A DNA stretch of 64,000 nt from CAZHHH01 sp052400685. Lineage in GTDB: Bacteria; Bacteroidota; Bacteroidia; Bacteroidales; Marinilabiliaceae. The DNA is taken from the NCBI GenBank assembly GCA_052400685.1, contig JBQTGJ010000019.1; one strand, given 5' to 3'. The position numbers and the translations under genes were made by a program. The notes below the pieces were generated by a model. That model was not told the origin of the DNA and searched no databases. It worked only from the letters and a program-made list of their open reading frames with translations. This document shows positions 15,834 through 25,327 of this stretch, piece after piece (within the stretch, counting starts at the first letter, position 1; the number at the start of each line of letters is the position of its first letter).

Positions 15834-17780
15834 ATGAAACGAATTGAAGCGAATGAATATCTGGTACTGATTTATAGAATTGGCTTAATGATGCTGATTT
15901 ATTCTTTGTGCCGCCTGGGGTTTTATGTTTTTAATACCGGTTTTTTTACGAATGTTAACTTTCCTGACTTCATGCACATAATGTGGGGGGGATTAATGTT
16001 TGATATCAGCGCTTTATTATATTTAAACAGCCTGTATTTATTTTTGTTTTTACTCCCTTTTAGGTTTAAGTTCCGGTCGGGTTACCGACAGTTGCTTAAA
16101 TGGATCTTTTTTATCATTAATGGCGCCGGTTTGGCTGCCAATGTAAGCGATTTTATTTATTACCGGTTTACCTTAAAGCGTACCACTTTTAGTGTTTTTG
16201 ATGCTTTTAAGAATGAAGATAATATGTTGCAGTTATGGGGGCGGTTTCTTATTGATTACTGGTACGCCACATTATTTTGGGTCGCAATTGTTGCACTGAT
16301 GGTCTGGTCGTATGGCCGTTTAAAATCTAAGCCTTTTTCTGTTGCCCGTGGGTGGTGGTACACACCGTTGGCTTTGGTTTTTTTGACCCTTTTTTCAGGC
16401 CTGACAATTGTGGGAATGCGCGGCGGATATCGTCATAGCACTCGGCCTATAACAATGAGCAATGCCGGTAAATTCGTTGACGCGCCCGAAGAGATGGCAT
16501 TGGTGATTAATACGCCGTTTAGTATTTTACGTACCATCGGTAAAACGACTTTTAAGCCTGTTCATTTTTTGCCGGACGACCAGATTGAATCTGTTTTTAC
16601 GCCCGTTTATCAGGCGCCTGACTCAGTTGTTAAGAAACCAATGAATGTGGTTGTCTTTATTCTTGAGAGTTTTAACAGAGAAAATTCGGGGTGGCTTAAT
16701 CCGACCCTCGATGGTGGCCATTATAAAGGTTATACCCCGTTTTTGGACTCGTTGATGCAACAGTCCCTGGTTTTTCCCAATGCCTTTGCCAATGGGCGTA
16801 AATCAATCGATGCCATGCCATCTGTTCTGGCCTCGCTGCCAGCATTGGTACAACCTTTTGTTTTGTCTGAATATTCATCCAATCGTATTAATGGATTTGG
16901 CACAATGCTCAATGAGATGGGTTATCATACAGCCTTTTTTCATGGAGCTCCCAATGGATCGATGGGCTTTGATGCTTTTGCCAAAATGGCCGGGTTTGAC
17001 GCTTACTATGGAAAAGATGAGTATAATAATAATGATGACTTTGATGGTGTTTGGGGGATTTGGGATGAACCATTTTTTCAGTTTTATGCCAATACCATCA
17101 CTACTTTTAAAGAACCTTTCGCGACGGCCCTGTTTTCCGTCTCGTCACATCATCCGTTTCAAGTGCCGGAGAAATATAATGGTGTTTTCCCAAAAGGAAC
17201 CTTGCCTATTCACCAATGTGTAGGTTACACAGATATGGCCTTACGTCGTTTTTTTGAGACCGCTTCGAAAACAGAATGGTATAAAAATACTTTATTTATT
17301 CTCACGGCAGATCATAGTGTTCCGTCGCATTTTCCCGAGTATAAGACCAATATTAATGGGTTTGCCATACCATTGGTTTTTTATGCCCCGGGTTTGCAGT
17401 TAAAGGGGGTTAATAACCGACTGGCACAACAGATTGACATATTACCCACTCTGATGCATTTGATTGGTTATCCTAAGGGGTTCGTGGCTTTCGGTAATGA
17501 TTTGTTGAAGCCCGACAGTCAATCTTTTGTGTTGAATTATTCCAACGAAAGCTATCAGTTTATGAAGGGTGATTCGGTGTATTATTTTGATGGCGACAAT
17601 ATCCAGGCTTTTTATAATTATAAAAAAGATCCGTTTTTATCGCATAATCTTAAAAAGAATGGCACTCCTGACGCAACGGCCGTTAAAACCATGAAAGCGT
17701 TTATTCAACAATATATTAATAGAATGGTCAGAAATGAACTTACTGTGGATGAAGCACCCACTGATGGCGCTACAAATTAG
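15834..17780 (+). CDS. LTA synthase-family membrane sulfatase-fold transferase
   Basis: A 648-residue protein. The N-terminal ~200 residues hold about five membrane helices, then an extracytoplasmic alkaline-phosphatase/sulfatase-fold domain begins at VVVFILESF. Metal ligands are suggested by the Glu there and by the TADHSVPSHFPE segment. The nucleophile position, Thr in Gram-positive LtaS, appears as Ser324 in GRKSIDAMPS, as in other Bacteroidota homologues I know. The family transfers phosphoglycerol or phosphoethanolamine-like groups to envelope glycans or lipids; the true substrate here is unknown. Its stop codon is directly followed by a decayed palindromic element. Confidence 0.85.
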   Translation: MKRIEANEYLVLIYRIGLMMLIYSLCRLGFYVFNTGFFTNVNFPDFMHIMWGGLMFDISALLYLNSLYLFLFLLPFRFKFRSGYRQLLKWIFFIINGAGLAANVSDFIYYRFTLKRTTFSVFDAFKNEDNMLQLWGRFLIDYWYATLFWVAIVALMVWSYGRLKSKPFSVARGWWYTPLALVFLTLFSGLTIVGMRGGYRHSTRPITMSNAGKFVDAPEEMALVINTPFSILRTIGKTTFKPVHFLPDDQIESVFTPVYQAPDSVVKKPMNVVVFILESFNRENSGWLNPTLDGGHYKGYTPFLDSLMQQSLVFPNAFANGRKSIDAMPSVLASLPALVQPFVLSEYSSNRINGFGTMLNEMGYHTAFFHGAPNGSMGFDAFAKMAGFDAYYGKDEYNNNDDFDGVWGIWDEPFFQFYANTITTFKEPFATALFSVSSHHPFQVPEKYNGVFPKGTLPIHQCVGYTDMALRRFFETASKTEWYKNTLFILTADHSVPSHFPEYKTNINGFAIPLVFYAPGLQLKGVNNRLAQQIDILPTLMHLIGYPKGFVAFGNDLLKPDSQSFVLNYSNESYQFMKGDSVYYFDGDNIQAFYNYKKDPFLSHNLKKNGTPDATAVKTMKAFIQQYINRMVRNELTVDEAPTDGATN

Positions 17781-17781
17781 C

Positions 17782-17880
17782 GTTTGTCTGTAAAGTTCAA
17801 CTTCTGCCTTAATTTTGCAATGGAAATGTACGTTTACACAAGTAACCTTACATTTTCAAAGCTTCAAAATAAATATGTTT
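17782..17880. repeat. Decayed ~140-bp element, copy D
   Basis: The sequence GTTTGTCTGTAAAGTTCAAC, then TTCTGC, matches the end of the element in reverse orientation. The rest (AAATGTACGTTTACACAAGT, ACATTTTCAAAGCTTC) is recognisable but diverged. It begins two bases after the stop of the LTA-synthase-like gene. Bases 17881-18146 hold nothing I can identify. Confidence 0.5.
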
Positions 17881-18146
17881 GCAGAAAAGCCTTATATCAA
17901 TATAAATTGGATATTTTGATTTAATACGACTACAAAAGGATAAATTATTTGCGGATGAAATTCTTAAAAGGGATGCTTTCTTACCTGTGGCAGGGGTTTT
18001 CAGGGGAATATAAAATTAATCTGACCCCAATGTTTTCAGGTTATAAAAAAGTGTCCGTTTTCGTACTATTCTGGTTACTTAGAAGCTGATAAAAGTCTCT
18101 TTTCTAGAAAAATTAGGGGTTTCAGTGCAATTTTTTTGTTCTGAAA

Positions 18147-18177
18147 TTTGGAAGCCATTAGAAATACTCTATATTTG
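18147..18177 (+). promoter_or_regulatory. Bacteroidota-type promoter of the HU gene
   Basis: TTTG (18147-18150), a 19-base spacer and TATATTTG (18170-18177) match the -33/-7 pattern of the Bacteroidota primary sigma factor. The gene start lies 52 bases downstream. Confidence 0.75.
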
Positions 18178-18228
18178 TCATAGTAAGTTTAAAAACCTAG
18201 TTTTTAACCCTAAAATTTAATTACTATT

Positions 18229-18501
18229 ATGAACAAAGCTCAATTAATTGATGCAATCGCCGGGGATTCAGGATTGACCAAGGCTGATGCAAAAAAAGCA
18301 CTGGATGCTTTCTTAAAAGTAACCGGCGACGCTCTTAAGGGTGGCGATCGCGTTTCTTTGGTAGGATTTGGGTCTTTCGCAGTTTCTGCAAGAAGTGCCA
18401 GAACTGGTAGAAACCCTCAAACCGGTAAAGAAATTAGCATTCCTGCTAAAAAGGTTATTAAATTTAAGGCTGGTAGCGAATTGACTGACTCAGTTAATTA
18501 G
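18229..18501 (+). CDS. hup: HU-family DNA-binding protein
   Basis: A 90-residue histone-like protein of standard length. Helices at the N-terminus (MNKAQLIDAIA) are followed by the dimer signature GFGSFAVSARSARTGRNPQTG and the arm containing the intercalating proline of RNPQTGKE. It bends and compacts DNA as a dimer. It has its own promoter and a terminator after the stop, so it is monocistronic and likely highly expressed. Confidence 0.95.
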   Translation: MNKAQLIDAIAGDSGLTKADAKKALDAFLKVTGDALKGGDRVSLVGFGSFAVSARSARTGRNPQTGKEISIPAKKVIKFKAGSELTDSVN

Positions 18502-18518
18502 TAATCACTTTAAAAGAA

Positions 18519-18553
18519 AAAGGAGAGGCTTCGTTGAGGACTCTCTTTTTTTA
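18519..18553 (+). terminator. Terminator of HU gene
   Basis: An A run plus GGAGAG pairs with CTCTC plus a T run across a short loop, right after the HU stop. Confidence 0.75.
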
Positions 18554-18626
18554 TGTTTTTTGAGCAGGTTTTACTTGAAATTTATTGTTTTTTAACGATT
18601 TGTTGTTATTGGTTAAGTGACAGTTT

Positions 18627-19343
18627 ATGAATCGATTGCGCGAAATTGAAAGCCTTCCTTCCATCGAGCGTCAGCAGCTGATAAATCATTTAAAAGCCTT
18701 TAAGTTGGATGAACGACTGAAAACGTTTGAGCGTGTCATTGAGGGACGCACAAACTACTTTACAGTTATGCTTGAGAATATTGTTCATCCGCATAATGCC
18801 AGTGCGGTCCTGCGTAGCTGCGATTGTTTTGGTGTTCAAACGGTTCATTTGGTCGACGATGCCGATAATTATGCTGTTAACCGAAAAGTAGCTATGGGCG
18901 CGTCAAAATGGTTGCATTTAAAACGTTACAGTACCTTCAGCAATAATAGTGAAACTGCCATTGCCACGTTAAAAGAAGCTGGTTACCGAATTGTGGCAAC
19001 AACTCCACATAAAGAGGCGCCGTCGTTGTCGCAATTTGATATTTCAAAAGGACCCGCCGCCTTTGTTTTTGGGACTGAGCTCACAGGGATATCATCTGTC
19101 GTTGAAAGTCTGGCTGATGAGTTTATCACCATACCTATGGTGGGTTTTACCGAAAGTTTAAATTTATCGGTTTCTGTGGCTGTTTTGTTGCAAAGTGTGA
19201 CGGCCCGTTTACATCTTTCTGATATCGATTGGCAATTGAATTATGATCAAAAACAGAATTTATTTCTCGAATGGCTTAGGAAAAGCATACCACATATCTC
19301 ACTGATTGAAGAACGTTTTTTTAAGATGCGTTTAGAACGTTAA
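18627..19343 (+). CDS. trmH: TrmH/SpoU-family RNA 2'-O-methyltransferase
   Basis: A 238-residue SPOUT methyltransferase. Motif 1 is NASAVLRSCDCFG with the catalytic arginine, motif 2 is FGTELTGIS, and motif 3 is IPMVGFTESLNLSVS, which forms the trefoil-knot AdoMet site. The N-terminal ~45 residues are the helical extension typical of TrmH, which methylates G18 of tRNA; RlmB-type rRNA enzymes have a different N-terminal domain. The C-terminal extension fits TrmH too. Exact substrate is inferred. It stands alone between HU and a response-regulator gene. Confidence 0.85.
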   Translation: MNRLREIESLPSIERQQLINHLKAFKLDERLKTFERVIEGRTNYFTVMLENIVHPHNASAVLRSCDCFGVQTVHLVDDADNYAVNRKVAMGASKWLHLKRYSTFSNNSETAIATLKEAGYRIVATTPHKEAPSLSQFDISKGPAAFVFGTELTGISSVVESLADEFITIPMVGFTESLNLSVSVAVLLQSVTARLHLSDIDWQLNYDQKQNLFLEWLRKSIPHISLIEERFFKMRLER

Positions 19344-19499
19344 TTTTTTAGTTTCAGTTTTTTATGTTCAATTACGGCCTCAATTGTAAAATGTTTTTGG
19401 TGACGTTTATCAACAAAATTTGGATGTTCGTACTAAAAAAAAGGTCGTTGGTCAGGTTTCTTGTGCATAATTTTATATTTTTGACTAAAATATGTGTGT

Positions 19500-20213
19500 A
19501 TGAATTGCATTATTGTTGATGACGATAAGTTATCTGTTAAGATAATACAGGAATTTGTTGAGCGTACTGAAGCTTTAGAGCTGAAGGGGACTTTTAGTTC
19601 GGCTGTTGAGGCGCTGAGTATTCTTAACAGCCCTTTAAGTCAACCTGTGCAGCTCATATTTCTGGATATTGAAATGCCTGAGATGTCGGGAATTGAATTT
19701 CTAAAGGCTCTTAATGTTATTCCTCAGGTTATTATTTATTCTTCGCAAGAAAAATATGCGCTGGAATCCTACGAGTATGATGTGACAGATTATTTGTTGA
19801 AACCGGTGCATTATGGCCGTTTTATGAAGGCTATATCACGTGTTCGCGAGCGATTTGAGAAGAAGGAAAATCCAGTGAAACAGAGCACCGAAATATTTAT
19901 TAAAAATAACTCCTCTCTGGTTCGGTTAAAGTACGATGATATTTTATGGGCAGAGGCGATGGAGAATTATGTGGTGCTTAATACTTTTAAAGATAAGTAC
20001 ACCATTCATTTCACCATGAAATCGTTGCTTGAGAAGTTGCCTTCTGATCGATTTATGAGGGTTCACCGCTCTTTTATTGTCAATTTTAGTCGCGTAAAAT
20101 CAATTGAGGATAATTGTTTGATTTTGGTCACTGAAAATGGGATTAAATCCATTCCTGTTGGGAAATCTTTTCGTGAAAAACTGCTGAACGATATTAATTT
20201 GATTACTAAATAA
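19500..20213 (+). CDS. LytTR-family response regulator
   Basis: A 237-residue protein. The receiver domain (1-120) has acidic residues VDDDK, phosphoacceptor Asp56 in FLDIEMPEMSG, and the conserved Lys of LLKPVHY. The C-terminal LytTR DNA-binding domain (about 135-237) has the IFIKNNSSLVRLKYDDILW start and RVHRSFIVN. I chose ATG 19500 because it starts immediately before the first beta strand; the frame two codons earlier begins with GTG. No LytS-type histidine kinase lies next to it, so it is an orphan regulator in this window. Its stop (CTAAATAA) abuts a palindromic element. Confidence 0.9.
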   Translation: MNCIIVDDDKLSVKIIQEFVERTEALELKGTFSSAVEALSILNSPLSQPVQLIFLDIEMPEMSGIEFLKALNVIPQVIIYSSQEKYALESYEYDVTDYLLKPVHYGRFMKAISRVRERFEKKENPVKQSTEIFIKNNSSLVRLKYDDILWAEAMENYVVLNTFKDKYTIHFTMKSLLEKLPSDRFMRVHRSFIVNFSRVKSIEDNCLILVTENGIKSIPVGKSFREKLLNDINLITK

Positions 20214-20356
20214 ATTCCGTTCATAAAGTGGGGCGGTGGAGCTTGAAAATAAGTTCAGTCCCACGACTCCAGCAGTCCGCAAAATGTGCGATTCTAAAGT
20301 AAATGGTCGGTTGGAGAGCAAGCCTAACGGCAGGAGTTGGACGCTGCCAACAGACT
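20214..20356. repeat. ~140-bp dispersed palindromic element, copy E
   Basis: It starts ATTCCGTTCATAAAGTGG directly after the LytTR stop codon and ends CAACAGACTCT. Core landmarks AGCAGTCCGCAAAATGTGCG and GAGAGCAAGCCTAACG are present but diverged. The flanks CTAAATA and CTAAAAT agree only partly. Confidence 0.7.
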
Positions 20357-20373
20357 CTAAAATGAAGCAAATT

Positions 20374-21705
20374 TTAATCGAGTAATCCCGCCTGATCTAA
20401 TAAGGTCCAACCCAACAGCCAGTTATTTAATGGCGATATTGCCCCTTTAAACGATACTTCTTCAATTCCATTTTTTGTCGGTGCCAGATTCTGATGTATG
20501 GCTTCGTTTGGCTCTAATTTCCATGGGGACGAGGTTAGGCCTGCATCGGTAATTTCATTTAAGCCGTCCTGAAAATGCTGGCTAAAGGAGGTGTTTTCGT
20601 TTCTGATGTCAAGTCCTGTTTTGGTGTAGACCTCAAATACTGATGTGCTATTATTATCGCTGATATTGTAAAATACATTGTTGTTGAGTTGCAGCCATCC
20701 CGAAAGATATTGTTGGTAGGAGTCCAGTTGGTCGCCGCTGTATTCAATTTTTACCCCTTCGCGTGATTCCACAAAAATTGAATTAATAATTGTTCCGGCG
20801 GCGCTGTTGTCGAAGCGTACTATTTGTCCGTTTTCTCCTGCGCCCCGGCCAATGAATGTGCCATTAGCAATGGTGGGACGCGTTTGGGGAAATCCCTTTT
20901 GATCACTTAGTTCAATTAGCAGGTCGCCTATTGTTTCGGACTCCAATCCGACGATAAACTGAACATTTCCAGTATACCCCAGATCGAAGTCAAATGCATC
21001 ATCCCCGCAAAATGCGCATACCATATAGCGCGGATTTACTGTCCCTCCAAATATTTCGATGCCATCGTCGCGCGATGAAATGACTTCAATGTATTCAACA
21101 ATGGTCTTATTACCTACACCGCCAAGTGTGAGTCCGTTTATTTCGTTATCAGGACTCAGGCGCGTGCCTGAATGCCGAATGGATACATATCTGAAGATGC
21201 CTGAGTTATCTTCGGTATCGGGTCCTCCGTATGTGGCGCGGGGTTCGCCCACAGGGATGCCTTCAATTTGATTTTCATTTTCTTCCGTGTTAACGGGGGC
21301 GTTACCCAGTATGATGACACCTCCCCAAAGACCGCTTGTTTCAAGGGGGACTGATCCTTCCAGATCATCGCCCTCAACCGTGAAAATGATGGGTTGTTCT
21401 TTGGTGCCATTGGCCATGATTTTGCCTCCGCGGGCAACGATCAATGCACTGGCATTTTCTCCCTGACCGGTTTTGGCATGTATTACAGTTCCAGCTTCTA
21501 TTGTCAGTGTCTGTCCATCATTTACATAAACCTTGCCTTCAATCAGATACTTTTGATTCGCTGTCCACGAGGTGGTGCCGGTACCCTGTCCGTCGTCTGT
21601 TATTCTGATATATCCGTCGCTCAGGTAATAGTCTGATTTTGTACAACCGTAAAAGACTATTGCAACGATTATAACCAAACGTGAGTACCGAAGTAAATAT
21701 TTCAT
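20374..21705 (-). CDS. Surface lipoprotein with parallel beta-helix repeats
   Basis: A 443-residue protein with a signal peptide and lipobox Cys (IVFYGC, about residue 21). The body carries right-handed beta-helix features: a GKVYVNDGQTLTIEAGTVIH opening, GGKIMANGTKEQPIIFT, GLWGGVIILGNA, and repeated short Val/Ile-rich strands with D/N turns. Related Bacteroidota proteins are annotated as hypothetical or T9SS-associated. It shares the minus strand with a porin and a Pit permease upstream, so a surface role in capturing or holding phosphate or another anion is possible but inferred. I chose the Met three codons after the longest start because MKYLLRYSR begins a normal signal peptide. Confidence 0.7.
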   Translation of the reverse strand: MKYLLRYSRLVIIVAIVFYGCTKSDYYLSDGYIRITDDGQGTGTTSWTANQKYLIEGKVYVNDGQTLTIEAGTVIHAKTGQGENASALIVARGGKIMANGTKEQPIIFTVEGDDLEGSVPLETSGLWGGVIILGNAPVNTEENENQIEGIPVGEPRATYGGPDTEDNSGIFRYVSIRHSGTRLSPDNEINGLTLGGVGNKTIVEYIEVISSRDDGIEIFGGTVNPRYMVCAFCGDDAFDFDLGYTGNVQFIVGLESETIGDLLIELSDQKGFPQTRPTIANGTFIGRGAGENGQIVRFDNSAAGTIINSIFVESREGVKIEYSGDQLDSYQQYLSGWLQLNNNVFYNISDNNSTSVFEVYTKTGLDIRNENTSFSQHFQDGLNEITDAGLTSSPWKLEPNEAIHQNLAPTKNGIEEVSFKGAISPLNNWLLGWTLLDQAGLLD

Positions 21706-21797
21706 AGACGTCACTTTTTTAATGTTAAAATAGGATGAAGTTGCCTGTCTGCTCGTATGTTGAAAATTGAACGTTTTATTGAGTCAATTGCATGTTG

Positions 21798-22790
21798 TTA
21801 AAACTTTACTTCCACGTTGATATGAAGCGATGATTCTGTTTCGCTGTTGACCGCTTCGGGAATCCAGGTGTAATAATTGGCCGACAGACGCACCTGCTTA
21901 CTGGCTTTATATTCCAGTCCGGCAATGACTGCCGATCCGTTGCTGGCCAAATTCCATGGTATATCTGAACCGTCAAGAATGTTGGATGTGATATAGTCGT
22001 AACGACCCAAAATATTGAATTTTTTGCTAATATCTATTTGCCCAAATACGCTATAGCCATATAGGTTATAATCCGCCAAAAAGTCTCTATTAAATTGGTA
22101 ATTGTATTCTGCTCCCAACAACAAGCGGTTCAATTTTTGACCCGCAAAGACCGACAGCGTACTTTGAGTAATTTCTTTTGAGGCATAGTCTCCATATATT
22201 CGGGTTGTAAATCCATTGAAAGGCTTAGCTGTTACTCCCATTGCCGCTTTGAATGTATTATCGTTTTGAAGACTTGAATAGCCTTCTCCATTATATACGG
22301 CAAAGTCGAAACTGTATTTGTTTAAATTATAGATGGCTTTAAAACCTATATCGGCACTGGGACCAAATTTGTATTCATCCATGAACGATTTGATAATATA
22401 CCGTTTGTTCCAGAATGATTCACTTACTTTGAATTGTAGGGCGTCAATGAGTCCGAATGCCAGTTTTAGGTTGTGGTAATCGTAATAGAGGGCGGCTGTT
22501 TTAAAATACCCAAACCGCCTTAGCAATGAGTAGGAGGATACATCGTCAGGCGATCCGATGTCAAGTTTTACCTCGGCCGAAAAACCATCCTGAAGCTCCT
22601 TAAAATAGCCGATGTAGGCTCTTTTAACTTCAAAAGCTGTTTGTTGTTCTTCTCCCTCCAGTGTGGTGTTAAATTCCGAAAAGATGGTGGCGTAAAAGCG
22701 CCCTTTGTCCGGTTCTGATTTTGTTTGAGCAGTCAGCATTGTCATAGTCAAGCTGCCCGCCAATAAAAGCATGGCTTTGGCACGTTTCAT
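21798..22790 (-). CDS. Outer-membrane porin, phosphate-selective O/P-like
   Basis: A 330-residue beta-barrel protein. It has a signal peptide (AKAMLLLAGSLTMTMLTAQ), amphipathic alternating strands throughout, conserved segments near the N-terminus (GRFYATIFSEFNTT, VKRAYIGYFKELQDGFSAEV), and a C-terminal phenylalanine (VEVKF) typical of BAM-inserted barrels. Pfam porin_O_P-type members form anion channels. The gene lies 58 bases after a Pit-type phosphate permease, from which a hairpin separates it, supporting a role in phosphate passage. The longest frame starts 15 codons earlier, inside that hairpin's flank, so I prefer MKRAKAM. Confidence 0.8.
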   Translation of the reverse strand: MKRAKAMLLLAGSLTMTMLTAQTKSEPDKGRFYATIFSEFNTTLEGEEQQTAFEVKRAYIGYFKELQDGFSAEVKLDIGSPDDVSSYSLLRRFGYFKTAALYYDYHNLKLAFGLIDALQFKVSESFWNKRYIIKSFMDEYKFGPSADIGFKAIYNLNKYSFDFAVYNGEGYSSLQNDNTFKAAMGVTAKPFNGFTTRIYGDYASKEITQSTLSVFAGQKLNRLLLGAEYNYQFNRDFLADYNLYGYSVFGQIDISKKFNILGRYDYITSNILDGSDIPWNLASNGSAVIAGLEYKASKQVRLSANYYTWIPEAVNSETESSLHINVEVKF

Positions 22791-22802
22791 TTCCTGTGTG
22801 TA

Positions 22803-22841
22803 TGATAAAACGGGCATTGCTTTGTGTGGAAGCAATGCCCG
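22803..22841 (-). terminator. Terminator or attenuator between Pit and porin genes
   Basis: A perfect 12-bp inverted repeat CGGGCATTGCTT / AAGCAATGCCCG with a 7-base loop is followed on the minus strand by TTTTATC. It lies eight bases after the permease stop and upstream of the porin start. It may set a lower porin level or stabilise the upstream mRNA. Confidence 0.75.
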
Positions 22842-22848
22842 AAAATGG

Positions 22849-25101
22849 TTATTTTTTTAAGAATGTTACAAAATCTCGTTGCGCTTTTAACAGATTTACT
22901 AAATGTAACATCATATTTTGGGTTTCGTGCAATACATTTAAGTAAAGCATACTTATTTTGGTCCCGGCACGATCTTTTTTGATCCTTTTTAATTGTCCTT
23001 TTCTGAAGCTTTTTATTTGCTCAAGCAGTGCTGCCTGATCTTCAAAAATCTTATTTGATTCACTAAAGTTCTTTTTGTTTATGATCTGGATACTTTTTAC
23101 TATGATTGATTTAACCTTGATTTGTAGTAGATTAAGATCTTCAAACTGCTCTTCGGTAAATACTCTGTGATTGTTATCAAGATGCTCGAAGCATGGGTTT
23201 GTGATGAAAGAGAGGCAATGGGTTGTTTCGCGAAGATAATCGAGGACCTGAACATAGTAGAGCCCGGAGTCGATACTTTCTTCCTGAAGTTTGCGTACCG
23301 TCGCAAATACGTTGCTTTTAAGTTTTTTGGTTTTTTTATTTATCTGTTCCACATCTTTTACTATTTCTTTGAGCGACTTGCGGTCTTCGGCCTCAAATGA
23401 AGTCAGCGTGTTTGAATATAATTGGGAGATTTTGTTTAGCGTTTCAGTGACGCTAATGGTGCATTTTTCCAGAACTTTTTCTGACTGAATAACGCCGTTA
23501 ATATCCTCTATTTCAATTTCAGTCGTTTCGATTTCTTTTGTCTCACCTTTTTTTGAGAAAAGATGACTCCTAATCAGCATAAAAAAGGCGAGTATCAGGA
23601 GTCCGGCAATGGCCCACTGGCCTCCAAAGAGAATGGCATTGGCCACCAAAAATGCAATGGTAAAGGCCGAGAAAGCTGTGAAGAACCATCCGCCAATCAC
23701 TGAAAGTACCCCTGTAATACGGTAAACGGCACTGTCGCGACCCCAGGCTCGGTCAGATAACGAGCTTCCCATTGCAACCATGAATGTGACGTATGTGGTG
23801 GATAGCGGAAGTTTTAACGAGGTGGCGCTGGCGATTAATATGCTGGCTACGACCAGGTTTACAGAGGCTCGTAACATGTCAAAAGCTGGCGCATCTAAGT
23901 CTTTTTTTTGCGGTGTGAGGCCTGAAGTGTCAAATTGTTTTTCTATTTGTCGCTTAATGGGCTCAGGAATGATTTTATTAACTGAGGTCGATAAGGCTAT
24001 TGAGCTTCTAACAATGGAACGGGCAAAAAAGGAAGACCCAAATCGTTCTTCACCTTCGGACTGTCGACTGAGATCCACGGAAGTTTTTACCACTTTACGG
24101 GCTTTTTTTGAAAACCAAAGTGTCAATACCATTATTAAGCCGGCGATCAGTAAAAAGAATGTCTTCGTTTGAACCGGGTCGGATAGTGATCCCATCAAAA
24201 AAGTTGACGGCGTGGCGCCCGGGGTTGAAATGAAAACTTTGAACGATTCGTATCCAGCCAATGGTACGCCGATGAAATTTACCAGATCGTTACCGGCAAA
24301 GGCCATGGCCAGAGCAAATGTCCCGACTAAAACGGTAAATTTAAGGATGTTTAGTTTGAATAACCATTGAGATATTTGCAACAGACCGGTCCAGCCTATT
24401 AAGCTGTATAGAATGATGAGATGGCTGTTGTTATGAATCCAGTTTTGGGTATCGGTGGTCATAAAGGTGGCTCCTTTGGCCCCTTTAACCAGGATGAAGT
24501 AGGTGATGGCAGTAATGGCGAAACCTCCCCATAAGGCTCCCAGATATTTTATCCTTTTTTCGTATCGGAACGAAAAGATCAGACGAGCCACAAACTGGAC
24601 CACTGCTCCTACGGTAAATGAGATTACCACAGAGATTAGAATCCCCGAGATAATTGCCAGTGCTTTGGCTGAGTTAATATAATCGCTCATCGGTATTTCA
24701 GGGTTATTCATGGCTTTAATGATAGCCACGCCTACCGCAGCCCCCAATAATTCAAAAACGATTGATACTGTGGTAGAGGTTGGAAGCCCAAATGTGTTGA
24801 ACAAATCCAGTAATACCACATCGGTAATCATTACTGCCAGAAAAATAATCATTATCTCTTCAAAGAAGAAATACCCTGGGTTGAACATGCTTTTCCGCGC
24901 AATTTCCATCATTCCTCCTGAAAAGGTTGCGCCAATAAATACGCCTAATGCTGCTATGGCCATTATAATTTTGAAAGGCGCAGCTTTGGAACCAATGGCT
25001 GAGTTTAGAAAGTTGACGGCATCGTTGCTTACGCCAACCACGAGATCGGATATGGCTAGTACAAACAGTACTATAACCAAAATTAGATAGATGTTTTCCA
25101 T
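22849..25101 (-). CDS. Pit-family inorganic phosphate permease with PhoU-like C-terminal domain
   Basis: A 750-residue protein. The N-terminal ~520 residues form the inner-membrane permease with both inverted Pit signatures: GVSNDAVNFLNSAIGSK near residue 25 with GLPTSTTVS following, and PLSTTYVTFMVAMGSS in the second half. The last ~210 residues are charged, helical and PhoU/DUF47-like. Typical Pit proteins are ~500 residues; the fused tail probably gates transport, as separate PhoU-like proteins do elsewhere. Substrate: phosphate with H+ or Na+. I chose ATG 25101; the longer frame begins with GTG four codons upstream. It is first in a minus-strand cluster with a porin and a beta-helix lipoprotein. 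Confidence 0.9.
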   Translation of the reverse strand: MENIYLILVIVLFVLAISDLVVGVSNDAVNFLNSAIGSKAAPFKIIMAIAALGVFIGATFSGGMMEIARKSMFNPGYFFFEEIMIIFLAVMITDVVLLDLFNTFGLPTSTTVSIVFELLGAAVGVAIIKAMNNPEIPMSDYINSAKALAIISGILISVVISFTVGAVVQFVARLIFSFRYEKRIKYLGALWGGFAITAITYFILVKGAKGATFMTTDTQNWIHNNSHLIILYSLIGWTGLLQISQWLFKLNILKFTVLVGTFALAMAFAGNDLVNFIGVPLAGYESFKVFISTPGATPSTFLMGSLSDPVQTKTFFLLIAGLIMVLTLWFSKKARKVVKTSVDLSRQSEGEERFGSSFFARSIVRSSIALSTSVNKIIPEPIKRQIEKQFDTSGLTPQKKDLDAPAFDMLRASVNLVVASILIASATSLKLPLSTTYVTFMVAMGSSLSDRAWGRDSAVYRITGVLSVIGGWFFTAFSAFTIAFLVANAILFGGQWAIAGLLILAFFMLIRSHLFSKKGETKEIETTEIEIEDINGVIQSEKVLEKCTISVTETLNKISQLYSNTLTSFEAEDRKSLKEIVKDVEQINKKTKKLKSNVFATVRKLQEESIDSGLYYVQVLDYLRETTHCLSFITNPCFEHLDNNHRVFTEEQFEDLNLLQIKVKSIIVKSIQIINKKNFSESNKIFEDQAALLEQIKSFRKGQLKRIKKDRAGTKISMLYLNVLHETQNMMLHLVNLLKAQRDFVTFLKK

Positions 25102-25327
25102 TCTTACAATCACTATTTAGTCGCCGGCAAACTTACTTTCATCTGGGGTGCGGAATATTGTCAGTAGTTTAATTCTATGTTAAGAAATTGTTAAGTCATT
25201 TTTTGGAATGGCTATAATTAGTTAATATTAACAAATTTATGGGGAAAAAATAACATTTGCGTCCATTTTATGGGCTATTTTTTGTTAGAGTGTTTTATAA
25301 AGAGTGATTTTTTCAGATATTTGCCAC

